Assembly (NCBI RefSeq): GCF_963665995.1 | Contig: NZ_OY762512.1 | Location: forward strand, 4,774,001 to 4,838,000 | Direction: 5' to 3' | Source of the DNA: Pleurocapsa sp. FMAR1 | GTDB taxonomy: Bacteria; Cyanobacteriota; Cyanobacteriia; Cyanobacteriales; Xenococcaceae | DNA: 64,000 nt | Part shown: positions 8,713-17,712 of the stretch, one piece after another | Position numbering within the stretch: the stretch's first letter is position 1 | How the letters are laid out: every line of letters starts with the position of its first letter | Notes under the pieces: generated by a model | Databases searched by the model: none | Seen by the model: only the letters and a program-made list of their open reading frames with translations | What the model was told of the DNA's origin: nothing | Translations under genes and position numbers: made by a program

Positions 8713-9664
8713 TTACGCATATACGTTAGGACATTTTTTGAAAGCTGTATCAACACATTCTCTAACAGTCTCAAATTCTTTAACTCTCTGCTTCATCCAA
8801 GTTTTGAGAACCGACCACCAACGCTCTATCTTGTTTAGATCGGCAGAATAAGAGGGCAAATACCAAATCTGGCACCCTGCTTCTTCTACTATTTCTTGAA
8901 TACTTTGTCCTTTATGAAAAGTAGCATTATCAATAATAATGATATTTCCAGGTTGAAGTTGAGGAATCAAACTTTCTTTAAGCCATGTCTCAAATAAATC
9001 TCGATTACATGACCCTTCAAAAGTTAACGGAGCAAACACTTTTCCTTCTTTGAATGCAGCAATCCAACTTACTCTCTCATTTCTTTTACCAGATTTGAGT
9101 GCCTAACATCTTTCTCCTTTGGGGCTATAACCATAGGGATAATCGTCTCGGTTATCGAATCCTGCTTCATCCACATAAACTAGGTTATTTGCCTGTTGAT
9201 GTTTTAGTTGCTCTTGAAATTCTTTTCTTTTCTCTTCATCTGTTTCTTGATATCCGTAAGTTTGTCTTGGTCAGCGTACATGCGGGCAAGCCCTTTGTCT
9301 TGCGCCTGTCGGCGACGCGGGGTCTGACCGCTTTTTTTCTGGTTATGCCTAACTTTTTAATTCCATCACTAATATTTTGCTGGGTAAGATTCTCTCCCCA
9401 CAAATCTGCCATTTGCTGTTGTGTCTTATCTTTATGTTGTTTAACAAACTGTTTGAATCTCTCTAAATCCTGAATTTTTCGCTCTTCTCTGGTGGGACGC
9501 TCGGCGACCGCTTTAAAGTCTCCTGTTTCTTGTTCTCTTTTCAGCCATAGGTCTAAGGTGTTACGGCTTATTTTCATCAATCGACAAATAGTTCTCTTCT
9601 TTTCACCTCTAGAACAGGCATCTACGGCTTTTTTTCTTAAATCGTAGCTATAGGGAGCAGGCAT
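8713..9664 (-). pseudogene. IS630-family transposase, disrupted
   Basis: The N-terminal part (9664 down to ~9335) is a helix-turn-helix region, MPAPYSYDLRKKAVDA through ITRKK. The C-terminal part carries the DDE catalytic domain: VYVDEAGFDN, IIIIDNATFHKG and ADLNKIERWW. The two halves should be one protein of roughly 280 residues. They are broken by a GC-rich palindromic insertion at 9269-9331 that is read through as foreign residues and then shifts the frame. There is also an in-frame TAG at 9103-9105 (GERC, stop, ALKSGK). No intact product can be made. Confidence 0.88.
9269..9331. repeat. GC-rich palindromic repeat nested in the transposase gene
   Basis: Arms GGTCAG (9269-9274) and CTGACC (9324-9329) enclose GC-rich DNA unlike the AT-rich transposase around it. 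The 35 bases at 9299-9333 match, in inverse orientation, 26927-26961 at 33 of 35 positions. In that second copy the arms are GGTGAG/CTCACC, so both sides of the stem changed together. Removing the palindrome would join RKK to TYGYQE, the expected transposase sequence. Confidence 0.8.
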
Positions 9665-9724
9665 TATTTTTCGGTTTTGGCGAGCGCTTTGATTTTAGCT
9701 AATTTTGTCCTAACCTAGCCACGT

Positions 9725-9808
9725 ATTGCTATATAATGCAGGGTTCGCGACTCAGTATCAGTTGAAAATGTCCTAACATTTTCGCGTATTGCTATATAAT
9801 GCAGGGTT
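9725..9808. repeat. Duplicated right end of the IS630-type element
   Basis: The 21-bp string ATTGCTATATAATGCAGGGTT occurs at 9725-9745 and again at 9788-9808, a 63-bp spacing. GTCCTAAC, the inner part of the IS end, occurs before each copy (about 9706 and 9769). The second copy is a solo IS end with no transposase attached. Confidence 0.75.
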
Positions 9809-9822
9809 TCAAGAACAGGGGT

Positions 9823-9850
9823 ACTAAGACAGTTACGTTATACCCGTTGT
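9823..9850. repeat. Short palindrome related to the repeat at 12435
   Basis: AAGACAGTTACGTT followed by a short spacer and CCCGTTGTCTCA resembles the first unit of the 12435-12535 repeat (GAGACAGTTACGTT, then CCCGTTGCGAGAC), with the central stem deleted. It lies in the gene-free stretch 9732-10071, where I otherwise see only the duplicated IS end and one very small reading frame. Confidence 0.5.
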
Positions 9851-9953
9851 CTCAGTGAAGCGATCGTGACTTGATCCCAGACAGAAACCGCCAAAATCTT
9901 CACCTAAAGTAGTTTAAGTTAAAGAGATATTTACTGACTGTACGTCAAGCAGT

Positions 9954-10055
9954 ATGGCTTATTTTACAAAGCAAAGTGAATCTGAAATTAAGATAATTGA
10001 ACTGTTAAAGAAACAACATCTTGAACTAAATACTGGGATTGAGTCATCAAAGTAG
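9954..10055 (+). CDS. Possible 33-residue peptide or gene remnant
   Basis: ATG at 9954 to TAG at 10053-10055 gives a short charged peptide beginning MAYFTKQSESEIKII, predicted to form an amphipathic helix. Codon use looks coding-like, but there is no clear ribosome-binding site and the frame lies next to decayed mobile DNA. It may be a fragment of a lost gene. Confidence 0.25.
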   Translation: MAYFTKQSESEIKIIELLKKQHLELNTGIESSK

Positions 10056-10071
10056 AAATTAGCTGAAATAG

Positions 10072-11397
10072 CTAGGCTATTGTGGTGTTTGTATTCGCAA
10101 ATTGATTGCGATCGGGTAATTCTGTTTCTAAATGTCGTAGACGGGGTTGACGATAGGCGATCGCAACTATAAGCACATTAACAATTCCCAACAAGACCAA
10201 TAATAACGTCACTCCTTGACCCATACCTGTGTTGACAAATTTGCCAAGTATTTGGGCAAACACTCCGCCTTTAGCCATCAACGGATTGAAAACATTATCT
10301 ACTAAAGGCCCTGCCAATAAATAAGCACCAATAGCCAGGGATCTTTCTAAAGTCTGCTGCAAAGCAAAGACCCTCCCTTGCAAACGACTAGGAACTTTAC
10401 TCTGCCAAATTGCCTGATTACAGCTAACGATAATTGGCTGAGAGAATAAATAGCCAAAAATACCAATTGCCAGAACAAAAGGCGATATTTTCATCCCGCC
10501 AATTAAAATAATTACGCTTTGTAATCCTGCAAAACAGATAATTGCTCTAACGCGGTTCTTAGGACCAGACCAAACGCTCATCAACACGCTGCCCAAAAGC
10601 ATCCCGCAACCCCCAATAGAAAGCACAAACCCCAATTCATCAGTAGAATTTGGTTGGTAGAGCAAAGGCCAGAGAACAACTTCTAAGATTCCCATACTAA
10701 AGTAGCTAATGGAAATAAAACTAACCAAACGGATTAAACCAGGTCTGAGAACGATATAGTTCCAGCCAGCTAGGGCATCAGAAATTACTTGATGGACAAC
10801 TTTTCTTTTAGCTTTAGTGCGTCGTTTGAATTCGGGAAATTTAACGCTAATTAGAGTGATGATGGCAATTATAAATGTAACAATATCTATAGATAAAATT
10901 GTTTTTAGACTAAAAAACTTCATCAGCAAACCAGCGATCGCTGGAGCTGCAATTTTGGCGATCGCAAAAGATGCCTGAACCATACCATTGGCACGACTCA
11001 AATTTTTAGCTGGTACTAGCTGGGTAATTGAGGCTGTATAAGCAGGCTGCTGAAAAGCACTCAGACTAGAAGAAATTATCAGAACAAGATAGATCTGCCA
11101 AATCGCCAAGGAATTTGACCAAACTAATAAAAGCACCCCCAAGGTTACTATTCCCGTTCCCAAATCACTCATGATCATAGCGTAACGACGATTCCAGCGG
11201 TCGACTAAAACCCCCGCCAAGGGAGAAATAATCACCTTGGGAAGATACATGAAAAATATAGTTAGGGCGAATTGAGTGATTGTCCCTGTATCTTGATAGG
11301 TCTGATCGAGGATCCAAAATGCTAAAGCAAACTCGGTTAATTTAGAACCTAGTAATGAGATAACTTGACCAATCCAGATTACGAAAAAAGTTTGCAT
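10072..11397 (-). CDS. MFS transporter, MFS_3 / EntS-like exporter type
   Basis: A 441-residue inner-membrane transporter with about 12 membrane helices. The loop between helices 2 and 3 carries the MFS signature variant AGVLVDRWNRRYAMIMSD. The N-terminal sequence (FFVIWIGQVISLLGSKLTEFAL) is typical of the MFS_3 group that includes enterobactin and macrolide exporters. The substrate cannot be told from sequence, and no siderophore or antibiotic genes lie nearby. The C-terminus is a short polar tail. It is followed at 177 bp by a hydrolase on the same strand, probably transcribed separately. Confidence 0.85.
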   Translation of the reverse strand: MQTFFVIWIGQVISLLGSKLTEFALAFWILDQTYQDTGTITQFALTIFFMYLPKVIISPLAGVLVDRWNRRYAMIMSDLGTGIVTLGVLLLVWSNSLAIWQIYLVLIISSSLSAFQQPAYTASITQLVPAKNLSRANGMVQASFAIAKIAAPAIAGLLMKFFSLKTILSIDIVTFIIAIITLISVKFPEFKRRTKAKRKVVHQVISDALAGWNYIVLRPGLIRLVSFISISYFSMGILEVVLWPLLYQPNSTDELGFVLSIGGCGMLLGSVLMSVWSGPKNRVRAIICFAGLQSVIILIGGMKISPFVLAIGIFGYLFSQPIIVSCNQAIWQSKVPSRLQGRVFALQQTLERSLAIGAYLLAGPLVDNVFNPLMAKGGVFAQILGKFVNTGMGQGVTLLLVLLGIVNVLIVAIAYRQPRLRHLETELPDRNQFANTNTTIA

Positions 11398-11574
11398 ATA
11401 ATATTAAACATAGGATTACAACGGTATTCAGTCGATATAAGCAAATTTAATAAACTTACGCTAGTAATGATAAATGCTAGCAGCTAATAATTACGTTTAT
11501 AGAAAGTTTAAATAGTATACCTTAGCTATCTTTGTGTAACAAAAGCTAGTCAAATCAAAACAGCAATACAGCTA

Positions 11575-12381
11575 TTAAGTAAAGTTTTGCCCCAGCCATT
11601 GCTGAATATCTTTTAAAACTAGGTCTGGGATTTCCCAGGGGAAAAGATGAGCAACCTGGGGATAGTTTATATAGTGACAGTTTTGGAGATACTGGGCAGT
11701 TTTTTGACTAGCGTTGGCGGTAATATGGCGATCGCCTTCTCCTGATAGCATTAAACAAGGAACTTCTATTTGGTGTATGTCTTCTAGGCGATTGTAACCC
11801 TGTCGAATTGCGGTAGACAAAGCTATATCTGCTGCTTTTGATGTTTGAAAGTAAGCTGGTACTGCTTCGGTGGCTAAATAATAGTACGATTCTGGAGCAT
11901 GATTACTAATTAAATAACGAAAAAGCGATCGCTTGCAAAAGGTATCTATATTCCATTGCCAACCTGGTTTGATGTAGTTGACGATTCCTCCAATACCAGT
12001 AAATAGCTGATCTTGCCAAGTAGGTTGAGGATGGCTGCTAAGGGGATGTGCAGCAGTAGCAATGAGAATTATGCCCTTAAACCTTTCGGGCATAGCTAAA
12101 GCCAATTCCAGAGCCAGAATACCTCCAAGAGACCAACCTAAGAGTAAACAGCTATCTATATTATATTTGTCTAGTAAGGCAGTGAGATCTATTATGTGAT
12201 CCTGCATCTTAAAGCTTTGTTTACAGCGGCTTTTGCCATAGCCACGCAGATCGGGAGCAATTGTTTGATACTGCCGAGAAAGATAATTGGTAAATACAGA
12301 CATACTAGCAGATGAACCAGGATGACCGTGTAAACAAAGAATAGGAGTTCCTTTTCCTTTAATTTCTGTATTTAAATCCAT
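11575..12381 (-). CDS. Alpha/beta-fold hydrolase
   Basis: A 268-residue soluble alpha/beta hydrolase. The oxyanion-hole HGHPGSSAS block is near residue 20. The nucleophile elbow is GWSLGG (Ser near residue 83). The acid is in SGEGDRHIT and the catalytic His in VAHLFPWE near the C-terminus, so the triad looks complete. The substrate is unknown. The sequence resembles general esterase/haloperoxidase-like members rather than a dedicated pathway enzyme. There is no signal peptide. Confidence 0.88.
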   Translation of the reverse strand: MDLNTEIKGKGTPILCLHGHPGSSASMSVFTNYLSRQYQTIAPDLRGYGKSRCKQSFKMQDHIIDLTALLDKYNIDSCLLLGWSLGGILALELALAMPERFKGIILIATAAHPLSSHPQPTWQDQLFTGIGGIVNYIKPGWQWNIDTFCKRSLFRYLISNHAPESYYYLATEAVPAYFQTSKAADIALSTAIRQGYNRLEDIHQIEVPCLMLSGEGDRHITANASQKTAQYLQNCHYINYPQVAHLFPWEIPDLVLKDIQQWLGQNFT

Positions 12382-12424
12382 TTAAAATCCATAATAAGCT
12401 GGAGATAAATTAATTTTGATAAAA

Positions 12425-12545
12425 TTGTTAATTGCGAGACAGTTACGTTGCGGGTCTGTGACCCGTTGCGAGACAAAACCGTTGCGGGGGTTCCCCCCGT
12501 TGAGGTTATTGTCGAGGGCGAGTAAACTGTCGAGGTTGTTAATTG
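12425..12545. repeat. Palindromic repeat cluster flanked by a 10-bp direct repeat
   Basis: TTGTTAATTG occurs at 12425-12434 and exactly again at 12536-12545. Between them are 101 bp of nested palindromes: GCGGGT/ACCCGT and CGTTGCGGGGG/CCCCCCGTTGAG. The arrangement looks like a small element with a target-site duplication. The right copy of the direct repeat contains the stop codon of the aminotransferase gene that ends at 12539. A relative with a GGAGG/CCTCC core lies at 31083-31106. Confidence 0.7.
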
Positions 12546-13729
12546 TAAGTAATTCCTGCTTTTTTAAAGCGATTCAAGACTTCTCCCAGGCGATCGCAAT
12601 CGGCAATTAGACTAATTCTAACGTAGCCTTCCCCTCCGTCTCCAAAGGCGTTGCCAGGAGTAATAACTACACCTGTTTGCTGCAATACATCAAGAGCAAA
12701 TTCCGTTGAACCTTTGCCTACAGGCGTTTTTATCCAAAGATACATGGTTGCCTTAGAAGGAGGAATTTGCCAGCCTAATTCTCCTAGTCCTTTGATTAGA
12801 AAATCGCGTCTAGTACTATAACGATGCTGCACATTTTTGATATATTCATCGGGTAACTGAAGAGCGGTTTCTGCTGCCTTTTGGACTGCGGAGAAGATAC
12901 CGTAGTCGAGATTTGTTTTAAGAGTTCGTAAACCCTGAATAATATCGGAGTTACCCACTACAAAACCTACACGCCAACCAGCCATATTGTAGGTTTTAGA
13001 TAAAGTATGAAACTCAACCCCAATCTCTTTTGCTCCTGGTATTTCTAATAGCGACGTAGGCTGATAACCATCAAAAGCTAATTCGGCATAGCAAAGATCG
13101 TGAACTAATAATATCTCGTAGTGACGCGCAAACTTGACTACTTCCTCAAAAAATTCCCGTGGTGCAGTAGCGGTAGTTGGATTATTAGGATAGTTAAAAT
13201 AAAGAATTTTGGCTTTTTGAGCGACATCTTCAGGAATAGAATTCAAATCAATTAGCCAATCTTGCTCTGCTGACAATTGTATTTGCTGAATCTTGGCTCC
13301 TGCAATTAATGGCCCGCGAAAATGTGCAGGATAGGAAGGACTGGGAACCAGGATAATATCTCCAGGATTGACGTAAGCCATTGCTAAATGACCTAAACCC
13401 TCTTTTGAACCAATTAAAGGCAGTGCTTCGCTATCGGGACTTAGTTCGACTCCATAGCAACGGTGATACCAATCCGTAATTGCTTGACGGAAACTAGCCG
13501 TACCTTCAAAAGGTGGATAGCCGTGATTGAGTGGATCTTGCAAAGCAGCGATCGCAGCATCAATTATAGGTTGAGGTGCTGCACCATCAGGATTACCCAT
13601 GCCTAAATCGATTAAGTCTAGTCCTTGTTCTCTAGCACGGACTTTTAATTCGTCTAAACGGGCAAATACATAAGGAGGTAAGGCACTTAAACGCTCGGCT
13701 CGGCTAATCCAATCTAAACTCATATTCAC
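12539..13729 (-). CDS. PLP-dependent aminotransferase, AlaC/aspartate aminotransferase-like
   Basis: A 396-residue fold-type I aminotransferase. The N-terminus (RLSALPPYVFARLDELK, then IDLGMGNPDGAAP) and core closely resemble E. coli AlaC, the glutamate-pyruvate aminotransferase. The PLP-binding lysine is in SKTYNMAGWRVGF, with upstream FNYPNNPT and VHDLCYAEL. Cyanobacterial copies are often labelled LL-diaminopimelate or aspartate aminotransferase, so the exact amino donor is uncertain. The stop codon lies in the direct repeat bounding a palindromic element, so the last residue or two may have been altered by that insertion. MNMSLDW gives two possible ATG starts six bases apart. Confidence 0.88.
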   Translation of the reverse strand: MNMSLDWISRAERLSALPPYVFARLDELKVRAREQGLDLIDLGMGNPDGAAPQPIIDAAIAALQDPLNHGYPPFEGTASFRQAITDWYHRCYGVELSPDSEALPLIGSKEGLGHLAMAYVNPGDIILVPSPSYPAHFRGPLIAGAKIQQIQLSAEQDWLIDLNSIPEDVAQKAKILYFNYPNNPTTATAPREFFEEVVKFARHYEILLVHDLCYAELAFDGYQPTSLLEIPGAKEIGVEFHTLSKTYNMAGWRVGFVVGNSDIIQGLRTLKTNLDYGIFSAVQKAAETALQLPDEYIKNVQHRYSTRRDFLIKGLGELGWQIPPSKATMYLWIKTPVGKGSTEFALDVLQQTGVVITPGNAFGDGGEGYVRISLIADCDRLGEVLNRFKKAGITYN

Positions 13730-13808
13730 AGCTAACAGTTGATTTAGCTTTTTATTCTCTCATTAATTGTTAGACACAACTTGGAAGGTTTTAAAATTTA
13801 GCAGATAT

Positions 13809-15257
13809 TTAATCGTGTTTTTTTTCTAAACCTTGATCTATTGCAAATTCAGGTACAAGATTGGGTGTAATGCCAGATTCGGCTAACCCTCCTGCGCTAT
13901 GAATAGGAGCTTCCCCAGGAGCTAGTTTTTTGGCTGATTCTGCTTGAGGATCTCCTGAAGGTAGCCAACCTAAAAACGGCAGTGGCAGCAGGGTAGACAG
14001 ATTGGTAATAGTTACTAATAACCAAAGCTGATCGAAGTTGTTTTCTGTAATTCCTAGCCAAGCGGTAAGTAATGCACCTAATTCATGGGATAACAACCCC
14101 GATAAATTCCAAATAGACATCAAAAGAGCAAATAAAGTTGCTTCAACTCCTTCAGGACAAAGACGAGCCGATAATACTAATACAGGCATCCAGGTAATTT
14201 GCCCAACAACGGTTAAAATCAGACTATCTCCTAGACTAAACCAGCGATCGTCGATGCCTAAAGCACGATTAGTATGAGTTACGAGCAATAGGGTTGTCAT
14301 TCCCAAAACTGCTGCAATAACTGTACTCCAACCCAAAATCTTTCTAAAGGGTACGGTTTTTAAATAACGTTGAAACAGAAAAATGCCGATTAGAGAAGCA
14401 AAGCTGGTGACTAGACGTATTCTACCGAGAAATTCTGGCTCAAATCCTAATTCGTTGGTGCTAAAAAAGAAAAATGCTGAATCAGCAGTAGGAGTGGCTT
14501 GCCAACAAAATAGAAAAGCAATGGGTAGCCATATTTGCTTTTGTTTAATTGCACCCCATAGCTGTGTGATTTGCTCTTTTACAGGAGAGATTTTTGGCTC
14601 AGAATCATCTTTGGTAATCTTTTCTTCTGCAATGAGCCAGGCTACGGAAGAAATAATTAAGGGAAAACTGGCGGTAATTTCAAATATTTGATTGCTGCTG
14701 AGATGCTGTAATAATAATCCACTAAAATAAGCTGTTAACAACCCTCCTAAAGCAGAAAATCCCCAGGACAGTGACTGTAGCGATCCTGATTTAGATAAAG
14801 ATTCTTCTCTAGCTCTCTCAACGATTAAGGAATCGACGATCACATCACTGATTGCTACAGAAAGAGAGGTTAATAAAATTACTATAGTTGCTGTCCAAGC
14901 ACTATCAACTAAAGTAGCTAAAGCCAACCAGGATATAGTGCCTAAAAATCCTGATAGTATTAGGTAGGGGCGACGACGATAGCCCAAAATGGGTAAACCA
15001 TCAGATATAAAGCCAAACAGTGGTTTGATAATCCAAGGTAGAGAGGCAATACCCGTTAAGGCTGCAACTTCAGCAGGGGTTAAACCCAAATCGTCCTTGA
15101 GAAAAAAGCTAACGGCTAAACGAGCTAATCCCAATATTCCTTGAACAAAGTAAACCGTAAGGATGGCAAATAATTCTGGAGTTGGTTCATTGCCAAACAG
15201 AATTTTCTCTTTTAGTAGTTTCTTTAAGCTCTTGAATTCAGAGGAATCAGCAATCAT
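13809..15257 (-). CDS. Folate-biopterin transporter (BT1/FBT) family protein
   Basis: A 482-residue membrane protein with about 12 helices, matching the BT1 family shared by cyanobacteria, plastids and trypanosomatids. Signature blocks visible are LPWIIKPLFGFISDGLPI, YRRRPYLILSG and DVIVDSLIVERAR. Family members transport folates or pterins; plastid and Synechocystis relatives do so. The polar last ~50 residues are a cytoplasmic tail. It is separated from the aminotransferase by 79 bp on the same strand and could share its transcript. Confidence 0.88.
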   Translation of the reverse strand: MIADSSEFKSLKKLLKEKILFGNEPTPELFAILTVYFVQGILGLARLAVSFFLKDDLGLTPAEVAALTGIASLPWIIKPLFGFISDGLPILGYRRRPYLILSGFLGTISWLALATLVDSAWTATIVILLTSLSVAISDVIVDSLIVERAREESLSKSGSLQSLSWGFSALGGLLTAYFSGLLLQHLSSNQIFEITASFPLIISSVAWLIAEEKITKDDSEPKISPVKEQITQLWGAIKQKQIWLPIAFLFCWQATPTADSAFFFFSTNELGFEPEFLGRIRLVTSFASLIGIFLFQRYLKTVPFRKILGWSTVIAAVLGMTTLLLVTHTNRALGIDDRWFSLGDSLILTVVGQITWMPVLVLSARLCPEGVEATLFALLMSIWNLSGLLSHELGALLTAWLGITENNFDQLWLLVTITNLSTLLPLPFLGWLPSGDPQAESAKKLAPGEAPIHSAGGLAESGITPNLVPEFAIDQGLEKKHD

Positions 15258-15430
15258 GTATTTTATTAAAGTTTTATAACTACAGTTTAATAATAAGCAA
15301 TAATACTTGCAACAATCGTTTCTCTTTGAGGCTGAATTCTAAAAATAGTGTTCAAACATCAGAAAAAAATTAGTCGAATATACATAGCTGGTATGGCTAT
15401 AGTCATAAGTGTAAGTTAACTCAACATATT

Positions 15431-15470
15431 AAAAAAGCGATCGCTCTTCTCAAAAAAAAGCGATCGCTTT
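15431..15470 (-). terminator. Rho-independent terminator after ndhF, built from two HIP1 sites
   Basis: AAAGCGATCGCT (15434-15445) pairs with AGCGATCGCTTT (15459-15470), a perfect 12-bp stem made from two HIP1 octamers. On the minus strand the stem ends in a run of T. It lies 41 bases beyond the ndhF stop. Confidence 0.75.
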
Positions 15471-15510
15471 ACACTAAGACTTGCCAAATTAATTAGAGGC
15501 TAAAAGCTAA

Positions 15511-17538
15511 TTAGGCAACACTAAAAACAATAACAAATCCTAAAACTGCGCCAAAAACAATCAGGGCGTAGAATTGAGCGCGACCATTTTCTAGGTACTT
15601 TAAGCCCTCTCCACTGAGGACAGCAGCTAAACCAGTTAGGTTAACAGCACCATCAACTACGCGGTAATCTACCTCCATAATTTGTCTGGCTAGACGACGG
15701 ATACCCATAACAAAGACTTTGTGATAAAGGTCATCGAAATACCATTTATTGAGGGAGAAACGATAGAGGGTAGGAACTTTTTTGGCGATCGCACTAGGAT
15801 CGATTTTTTTCGTACGATACATTAACAGTGCCACGATAATTCCCGTTACGGCGATCGCCACAGACAACCCTGCCATAATCAGAAATTCATTCCAGTCAAA
15901 AGCGTGTTCGGCTGCGCCTGCTACTATTTCGCTTGGGGCGTGAATAAACTCTTCAAAGTAATTCTCCCAAGGGCGACCAAGCAAACCTATACCAATCGAA
16001 GGTATGGCTAAAACCAGCAGAGGTAATGCCATCGTTAGAGGAGATTCATGGGGATATTCACTATGTCCATGACTGTCGCCTTCTTTGGTATCCATTGCCC
16101 CAGGACCAAAAGCCATTCCTGCTTCAGACATCAACTGTTGTTTGACAGCATCATCGTTACCACGAAACTCACCTTCAAAGGTCATAAAGTACATACGGAA
16201 CATATAAAAGGCAGTTAAACCAGCCGTAGCCCAACCGATAAACCAGAGGGCGGGATTGGCTTCAAAAGCCTGTCCTAAGATTTCGTCTTTTGACCAAAAA
16301 CCTGCAAAAGGAGGAATCCCGCAGATAGCTAAATTACCGACGAAAAAAGCACCAGCGGTGATGGGCATATACTTTCTTAAGCCACCCATAAGACGCATAT
16401 CTTGAGCCAGCAAAGGATTATGTCCTACTACATCTTCCATGCCGTGAATTACCGAACCAGAACAAAGGAACAGCATGGCTTTAAAATAAGCATGAGTCAT
16501 TAGGTGGAATAAACCAGCACTATATGAACCGATACCCATTGCCATAACCATGTAGCCTAACTGAGAAACGGTGGAGTATGCCAAACCCTTTTTAATATCG
16601 TTTTGGCTTAAAGCAATACTTGCGCCAAGGAATGCCGTAAATGCCCCAGTCCAGGCGATAACTTCCATAGCTACAGGCACATTTTCAAAAACGGGATACA
16701 TCCGCGCAATTAAAAACACTCCCGCAGCAACCATAGTGGCAGCGTGAATCAGTGCCGAGATGGGAGTAGGTCCTTCCATCGCGTCTGGTAGCCAAACGTG
16801 AAGGGGAAACTGAGCCGATTTAGCTACGGGACCTAAAAAGACCAAGATGGCAAATAAGGTGGCAAGGAACGCGCTAATAGCCCCAGAAGAAACCAATTCT
16901 CCCAGGCGATCGCCCATTAGGCCAAATTCAAAGCTGCCTGTTGCCCAATATAAGCCCAGCATTCCTAGCAATAAGCCAAAGTCACCGACGCGGTTAGTTA
17001 CAAATGCTTTTTGACAGGCATCCGCTGCGGGTTGCTTTTCAAACCAAAAACCAATCAGGAGATAAGAACACATCCCCACTAGTTCCCAGAAGATGTATAT
17101 TTGGACTAAGTTAGGACTAATCACTAATCCCAGCATAGAAGAGCTAAATATACTCAAATAGGCGTAAAAGCGCACGTAGCCAGGATCGTGAGCCATATAG
17201 CCATCGGTATAAATCATCACCAGAAAAGCTACGGTGGTCACGATTACCAGCATCAAAGCACTGAGATGATCGATGGTATAACCCATTGAAAGATGAAAAT
17301 CTCCCGCCGAAGCCCACTCAATAGTGCGAGTAAAGGCTTCATGTCCATGAATTTGACTCCAGAGAATGGCAAAAGACAATACCATTGTTGCTCCAAGGAT
17401 GGAGACAATAAAGACGGCAACTATCTGACGCAGATTGTTAGTTGCCTTGTTTAGGGAAATTAAACCAATCCCTACCAACATCGCCCCCAATAGAGGCAGT
17501 ACGGGAATTAGCCAGGCATATTGATAAAGCGGTTCCAT
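15511..17538 (-). CDS. ndhF: NAD(P)H-quinone oxidoreductase subunit 5 (NdhF)
   Basis: A 675-residue polytopic thylakoid/plasma-membrane protein, the antiporter-like subunit of the NDH-1 complex that serves respiration and cyclic electron flow. Key blocks are YTIDHLSALMLVIVTTVAF, WELVGMCSYLLIGFW, KSAQFPLHVWLPDAMEGPTP (functional Lys and His), LIHAATMVAAG and the C-terminal lateral-helix region with YRFSLNKWYFDDLYHK. The length and the conserved block set fit the NdhF1 type rather than the CO2-uptake NdhF3/4 types, though that is judged by eye. No ndhD is adjacent. Confidence 0.95.
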   Translation of the reverse strand: MEPLYQYAWLIPVLPLLGAMLVGIGLISLNKATNNLRQIVAVFIVSILGATMVLSFAILWSQIHGHEAFTRTIEWASAGDFHLSMGYTIDHLSALMLVIVTTVAFLVMIYTDGYMAHDPGYVRFYAYLSIFSSSMLGLVISPNLVQIYIFWELVGMCSYLLIGFWFEKQPAADACQKAFVTNRVGDFGLLLGMLGLYWATGSFEFGLMGDRLGELVSSGAISAFLATLFAILVFLGPVAKSAQFPLHVWLPDAMEGPTPISALIHAATMVAAGVFLIARMYPVFENVPVAMEVIAWTGAFTAFLGASIALSQNDIKKGLAYSTVSQLGYMVMAMGIGSYSAGLFHLMTHAYFKAMLFLCSGSVIHGMEDVVGHNPLLAQDMRLMGGLRKYMPITAGAFFVGNLAICGIPPFAGFWSKDEILGQAFEANPALWFIGWATAGLTAFYMFRMYFMTFEGEFRGNDDAVKQQLMSEAGMAFGPGAMDTKEGDSHGHSEYPHESPLTMALPLLVLAIPSIGIGLLGRPWENYFEEFIHAPSEIVAGAAEHAFDWNEFLIMAGLSVAIAVTGIIVALLMYRTKKIDPSAIAKKVPTLYRFSLNKWYFDDLYHKVFVMGIRRLARQIMEVDYRVVDGAVNLTGLAAVLSGEGLKYLENGRAQFYALIVFGAVLGFVIVFSVA

Positions 17539-17712
17539 GTTTAGATCTAAGTGTAAATTGCTTAACTACTTTGATGAGTAACGCTAATTATTGTTACACA
17601 CACGATTCTTTTAGGATATGTTTATAGATTACTTATTACTGCTTACTAAGTACATACAAGTCCCTTCTAATTACTTAATGAGCATTGGAATATTGCTAAT
17701 AATATCTATAAT

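Larger units (their letters stand above)
8708..9731 (-). mobile_element. Degenerate IS630-family insertion sequence
   Basis: About 1,024 bp bounded by imperfect inverted ends: TAGCATTACG, then GTTAGGACA, on the left (from 8708), and the complement of GTTAGGACA then CGTATTGCTA on the right (to 9731). The flanking dinucleotide is TA on both sides (8706-8707, 9732-9733), the hallmark target of IS630/Tc1-type elements. It encodes one transposase on the minus strand that is disrupted by an internal palindrome with a frame change, and by a stop codon, so it should not move by itself. Confidence 0.85.

Noticed and set aside
8514-8838. Small plus-strand reading frames beside the IS left end
   Set aside because: They cover palindromic repeat and run antisense into the transposase C-terminus; their products show no protein-like pattern.
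9099-9473. 124-residue plus-strand frame
   Set aside because: It is antisense to the IS630 transposase, which is clearly recognisable on the other strand.
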